Below are positions 59,181-64,000 of a stretch of 64,000 bases of DNA, one piece after another. The notes below the pieces were generated by a model that saw nothing but the letters and a program-made list of their open reading frames with translations, was not told the DNA's origin and ran no database searches. Source of the DNA: Sciurus carolinensis. Lineage: Eukaryota > Chordata > Mammalia > Rodentia > Sciuridae. The first letter of the stretch is position 1. Each line of letters opens with the position of its first letter. The stretch lies in the NCBI RefSeq assembly GCF_902686445.1, contig NC_062213.1, positions 10,041,241 through 10,105,240 on the forward strand, in the 5' to 3' direction. The position numbers were made by a program, and so were the translations under genes.

Positions 59181-59539
59181 TGATGGAACTTGTCCTATCA
59201 GGGCTAATGATGACTTCTGCTTGGGTGCTTCATTGAAAGAACCAGAACATCTACTTGGACCAACTCAGTAGGAGGGCAGAGGTCTATGAGGAGGAGGAGC
59301 TGAGACTGGGGTGACTAGGGCCCGGGTGGTGCAGCCTTCTGTCACTTCTACAGTTCTTGTCTCTGCCACCTTCTGGGGTCTGTGCAGACCAGTGTCTGGG
59401 TGGCAGTTGGGAGGATAAGTCACATGGTTCTTCTAAGGAAAGTAGATGCCACCTAGCATGTCTATTACATGGTGATTGGTACCTTCCCCTAATTAGCTTG
59501 AGAGGAGAGATAGGAGACCTGGATCTCTAAAAAGTTTGT

Positions 59540-59700
59540 TTGATTTCCAAATATTGAGCTTACTAGTTTTGTAACTTTGGAAAAGTTATTAACATGTCTA
59601 GGTCTCTATTTCCTAATGTCGTTTTTAAGGAAGAGAATGCATATAACATTCATAGCATGGTTAGCACTCAGGGAATACTGCTCAGGTTATTTCAGTATTG
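59540..59700 (+). mobile_element. MIR-like remnant
   Basis: TTGTAACTTTGGAAAAGTTATTAACATGTC, GGTCTCTATTTCCTAATG and a final TAGCACTCAGGGAATA give a weak MIR pattern. Confidence 0.45.
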
Positions 59701-60651
59701 TTTTTATGATATGCACCAGACATTGCTTTAACTAAAACTCTTTTTTTTTTTTTTTTTTGGAAGGGGTTATTGTTGGTGTTACATATGTATTTTCTATATG
59801 GCAGTGGGATCAATTTGATTCAATTCAATTTAGCAAGCATTATCAAGGGCCTATGTTGTGTCAGTTTCTGGCCTAAAGATGAATAAGAAACTCTGGGTTT
59901 TTAATGATTCTAGTAGGGGAACACGGTTAAAAGCAAATAATTTGCCTCAGTCTGAGAAAAAACAATAATAGAGTCATGTGCTAGAAATAGTAGAGCTGAC
60001 TCTAATTTGGTGAAGAAGAAATGCAGCACCATGAGTTTGAAGGGCAAGTCGAGGGTGATCGCGGAGGAGAGGAGGGCCATATGGCAAGGAGGCAGGAAGA
60101 GGAGGCACAGTGTGTGACTGGGAAGGGGCTCTGCGTGACTGTGGCGGGACACGTGCGAGAGGGCAGGAAGAGAAAGCTGGAAGGCCTGCAGCAGGAAATA
60201 CACAGGTGACCTTGGACAGAAGCGCCACTCCAGGTGCATCGTGGTGTTGGGGATGTGCTGGAGAAACCAGAGGCACTGCTGGAAAAACCAAGGAGAAAAA
60301 TGACACAGGTATAAACCGTACTTTTATCCTTTAACATCCAGTGGGTGCAGGCTAGCAGCCAGACTCTGCTCCAGGGTCCGGCAAGGTCCCCATTCTCTAG
60401 CATTGGACCGAACACACACAACAAGCAAACAAGCTTATTTCAGGAGGAGAGGAGCGCTAGGCTGAAGACACAGCTGGTGGTGAGGTAGAGCGGAACCACA
60501 GAGGGCATGAGACAGTCCCCGTGGACCTCACGAAGGTCAGGAAAGGTCGGGAAAGACTCCTGTGGGAAGCGCTCTTAAACTGAGACCCGGCCCAGGAGTA
60601 AAGTTGATGTGCTAAGTAGAAAGAACAGCAAGTACAGGGGCGTGGGTGGTG

Positions 60652-60915
60652 TAATAGTCGGCTCTGTCTTTCTGTGACTCAAAGACCTGATGAGAACTTA
60701 GGGGAAAATATAAACACCAAAGGCACACCCCCCAGTGGCCTGCTTCCTCCAGCCACACCTTTCCTGCCTACAGTTAGCGCCCAGTTTATCTCTATCAGTG
60801 GACTGATCCCTGGATTAGGTTGTAGCTCTCAAAGTCTCATCATTTTACCTCTGATCATTCATGCACTGTCTCACACATGAGCCTTTGGGGAACACCGCAT
60901 ATCTAAACTACAACA
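60652..60915. repeat. Interspersed LTR-like repeat, copy C, internally deleted
   Basis: Retains the start and the 3' half (AACACCAAAGGCACACCCCC, TGGCCTGCTTCCTCCAGCC, GTCTCACACATGAGCCTTTGGGGAACACC) but lacks the middle region with the GGTGAGGCTGA motif. Confidence 0.72.
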
Positions 60916-61693
60916 GGTTGAATGAGGCTACTTGTCCAGGAACAGGGTCGGGGAGGGCAGAATATCTGAAACATAATGACTAAGGAGGAGAGTGAAAGAA
61001 AGTGCCAGAAACACAGGCGAAGCAAGCTAGCCCCTACAGAGCCTTCTGGGCCCGGACAAAGAACATGAGTAGTAATCCAAGTGCCAGGGAGAACCACTGG
61101 TAGGTTTTAAGTGGAGGAATGAAGATCCGATTTATGTTTTAAAAAGATAATTGCGCCTTCTTTATGAATTAAGAATCAAAGGACAGAAAGAATAGAAGCA
61201 GCACAAACAGTGAGATGACTCTGCAGTGGGTGGCCGGTTGGGAGATGATGGCGGGTGGGAAGTAGCGGTGAGTAACAGGATTCAGACTGCTTTCACAGAG
61301 TGTCAGGAGATGCAGAGGTCAGGCTGCTCTCCTTAATGGGCATACGCTGGTGCCACTTTCTCAGATGGGAAAGACTGAGGGAGATTTTGGGAAGCAAATT
61401 ATGGGTTGACAGGGCCATTTTAAATTGGCATCCAGTAAACATCTCGGTCCTTGAGCTCCGTGGAGAGAACAGACCAGGGATATGAAAATGGAGATTATGG
61501 GCATATAGATGGTGGTTACAAACATGGGCCTGAAAAAGATCACATCAGGAGGACGTCAAGATGGAGGGGACAGGAGACCCATGTTGGAGCAGGGAGACAT
61601 TCCTTCCATCTGTGCCTGAGTAGAAAAGAGTCAGCATGTGAAATCATGGATGAGCCATCAGTGAATTAGGAAGACAGGAGAGAAGAAAATGTC

Positions 61694-61901
61694 TTTTTCT
61701 GGGGGATGATTACTAGAGATTGAACCAAGGGCCGCTTAACTACCCTACATCCCCAGCCCTTTTTATTTTCTATTTTGAAACAGGATCTTGTTAAGTAGCT
61801 AAGGGCCTACACCTAATAGTTGAGGCTGGTCTTGAATTTCCCATCCTCCTGCCTCGGTCTCCTGAGTTACTGGGATTACAGGTCTGCTCAACTGTGCCCC
61901 T
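61694..61901 (-). mobile_element. B1-dID dimeric SINE, minus strand
   Basis: An ID-like half (GAGATTGAACCAAGGGCC...CTACATCCCCAGCCC) is followed by a B1 half (TTTTGAAACAGGATCTTG...CCTCCTGCCTCGGTCTCC...GGGATTACAGG). It lies in intron 10. Confidence 0.88.
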
Positions 61902-64000
61902 CCTGAGAAAAAAAATTGTTTTTTGCAAAGAAGGAGCTACTAAGCTCAGTTAAGAAGCTCATCCCATGGCAAAACCTCTACGATGGCTGTTGAGGGGAAG
62001 GAAAGTCAGCTTTACCAAGGATGCCGCACCCTGGAGGGAGGCAGTGTGTGTCCCAGGAGCCCGAGTCAGGCTGTCTGGTGTTTTGAGAGGTGGTATCTCC
62101 TGGTGACAGCCTGCTTTTATCTAGAAGACAGGATGGAGAGTGAAGGCCGCGTCCTGGGAACAGAAGTAAAGCAAGGTGGAGAGAGCGTGGCAGCAGGCTG
62201 TTACAGAGGGGGAGGCTGAGTCTGAGGACCACACAGAGGAGGTGGCTGTCTTTGGACGGTACAGGCCTCTGCTGTCCTGACCAAAGCCCTTTCAGTGAGG
62301 CAGAGACATCAGAACTGTCAAGAAGGGCAGCCAGGAGAACTTGTGGATAAGGAGAAGACAGGAATCCAGGCAACTGCTTTGGGAAACTTTGTTGTGAACG
62401 TGAAAGAGTAATTGACCAGAGACTAGAGGGGCTGAAGAGTCCAGGGAAGGTTTTGAGGCTGTAGATGATATAGCTAGAAGAAACATTAAAGAAATAGAAT
62501 AAAAGACTCTTTGAATGTCAAGTAGAAAATTGGAGATGAGAATATAGGCTGTACCTCCCTGGTGGGTTGGAGTCACGGACTGGTAGGGCTGCTTCTGATG
62601 GATGTTAGATTCTTAGACTCTTTGATTTTGATCTTGGAGTTGATTAGCTGAGACAGAATTTGTTTGAAAGTCTGACAGACTTTTCATAGATGAAAACCCT
62701 GGAAGAACGTAAGGAAATTAAACTCTAAAAATTAACTTTTCCACATGAAGTATCTGGATTCCTCATCATGGGCTCCGTGAATAGGTTAGGATGTTTTCTG
62801 CCGTAAGCTTCAGAAGCCCATATAAAGCTGGCTTTAACCATAAACAAGTCTTATAACAAGAGAGAAGAAGATGAGGAAGCCCCCAGGCAGTCAGGGTCAG
62901 CATCTTTCTAAAGTGTCACCTTGCTCTCAGATCAGCTTCCTCCCCGGAGACAAGGGCTAGCAGTAACTTTCTTGTTCTCACCTTGCATGAGACAGAGAGA
63001 GAGTCAGAGAAAGAGACACAGGGAGAGCATTCTCTTGCCACTGCAGGTCAAAATTTCCTCTGGACGGAGGTGGCCAGTTAGCTGAAGAGCCCAAGCGGTC
63101 TCAACTGGCTTAATCCTGAGGGGTCGAGCCCATCTCTGGTCAAAGGGATGGGACCACTTCAGTGATTTATATCAGTCAGACCTCATCCCATGACGAAGGG
63201 CAAGGTCACCTTCGACCAGGTCTCTCAGATTTCAAAGGGGAAGAGTAGAAAAGCCAGTCCAAAGGGGGTTCTGCTGCCAGGAACGAGGAGGAGTGTCTGC
63301 CGCAAAGAATATGCACTTGATTGAGCGGCGAGGCTTCTGCAGGGATTTCATAATCCTTCTTTTTTCTGTAGCAAATTTTCTAACAGCAATTATAGGTAAT
63401 CAATTATGAATTTTTATTTGGAGGCAAAAAATAGCAAATAAAATTTGTCGTCAAGCAATAAAAGTAACAAACAAATCAAGATTCACATTGTCCTGTGTAG
63501 CCACGACAAATTAGGGATGCTTCTCTACTGACTAGAGTATCCTAGAGGGAAATCTAAGAGACAACAGACTCACCCCAGCACTTTGATATTGACTTCGTGT
63601 GATGTACTGATCAGCAACCATTTGTATTTTGCTTGGAAACTACAGTTCTAACTGTAAAGGCAGAGTAGATGACAACTCTGGTAGCTCTTAAAGGGAAGTC
63701 GAGAGAAAGGAACTATGCACCCTTTGCAGGGTGCCACACAGTTAATGAGAAAAATTCTGCTATCACTGCTTATGAGTCTTTTAAATAAACACAACGTTTT
63801 GTTTACATTTCCCTTTTTGTTTTTATAGCTAAATTGTTCATGTTAGTTGGAAACTATAGCAAATGACTTATTAAGTAGAAAGCATTATAGAAGTACTTGG
63901 TTGAAGATAATTCATATAGAAGGACTAAAATAGTTTTATCGTTTCCTCAAAAATAAACTATGAATAAATGTTTTTTCTTTGAGGTATATATTTGCAAAGA

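Overview
This is a vertebrate, clearly mammalian, nuclear genomic window. It has long introns with GT-AG junctions, one CpG-rich promoter, and a dense load of L1, L2, MIR and tRNA-derived SINE sequence. The tRNA-Ala-derived ID elements (including a long-tailed form) and the dimeric B1-dID SINEs point to a squirrel-family rodent such as a marmot, ground squirrel or tree squirrel. The species cannot be fixed from the sequence alone.

One protein-coding gene is supported: DNAAF11 (older names LRRC6, LRTP), a cytoplasmic factor that pre-assembles axonemal dynein arms. It runs on the + strand. Ten coding exons were placed by hand, and all have consistent reading phase and GT-AG borders. The start ATG is at 12397 in a CpG island and exon 10 ends at 59132. 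Together they encode 386 residues: an N-terminal leucine-rich repeat domain (exons 1-4, with the cap running into exon 5), a charged coiled-coil linker (exons 5-7), and most of a C-terminal CS/p23-like domain (exons 8-10). The last roughly 80 residues were not found and probably lie beyond position 64000.

Layout: 1-12100 is upstream intergenic DNA with old repeats and no supported gene. 12100-12760 is the CpG-island promoter and exon 1, with an RFX/X-box-like motif about 100 bases before the ATG and a (CA)n tract just upstream. 12407-19613 is intron 1. Exons 2 and 3 lie at 19.6 and 23.1 kb. Intron 3 (23.2-37.5 kb) is the largest and holds a long polypyrimidine microsatellite, L1 tracts, two CTCF-like motifs and several SINEs. 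Exons 4-10 follow between 37.5 and 59.1 kb. 59133-64000 is intron 10.

I found no operon-like, CRISPR-like or otherwise new system. The most useful observations are the exon map, a probable Pro-to-Gln change in the LRR cap, the putative ciliary X-box with an overlapping upstream ORF, a pair of CTCF-like motifs, a 46-bp intronic minisatellite, and a mirror-type polypyrimidine tract. Statements about human DNAAF11 and repeat families are from memory and were not checked by alignment.
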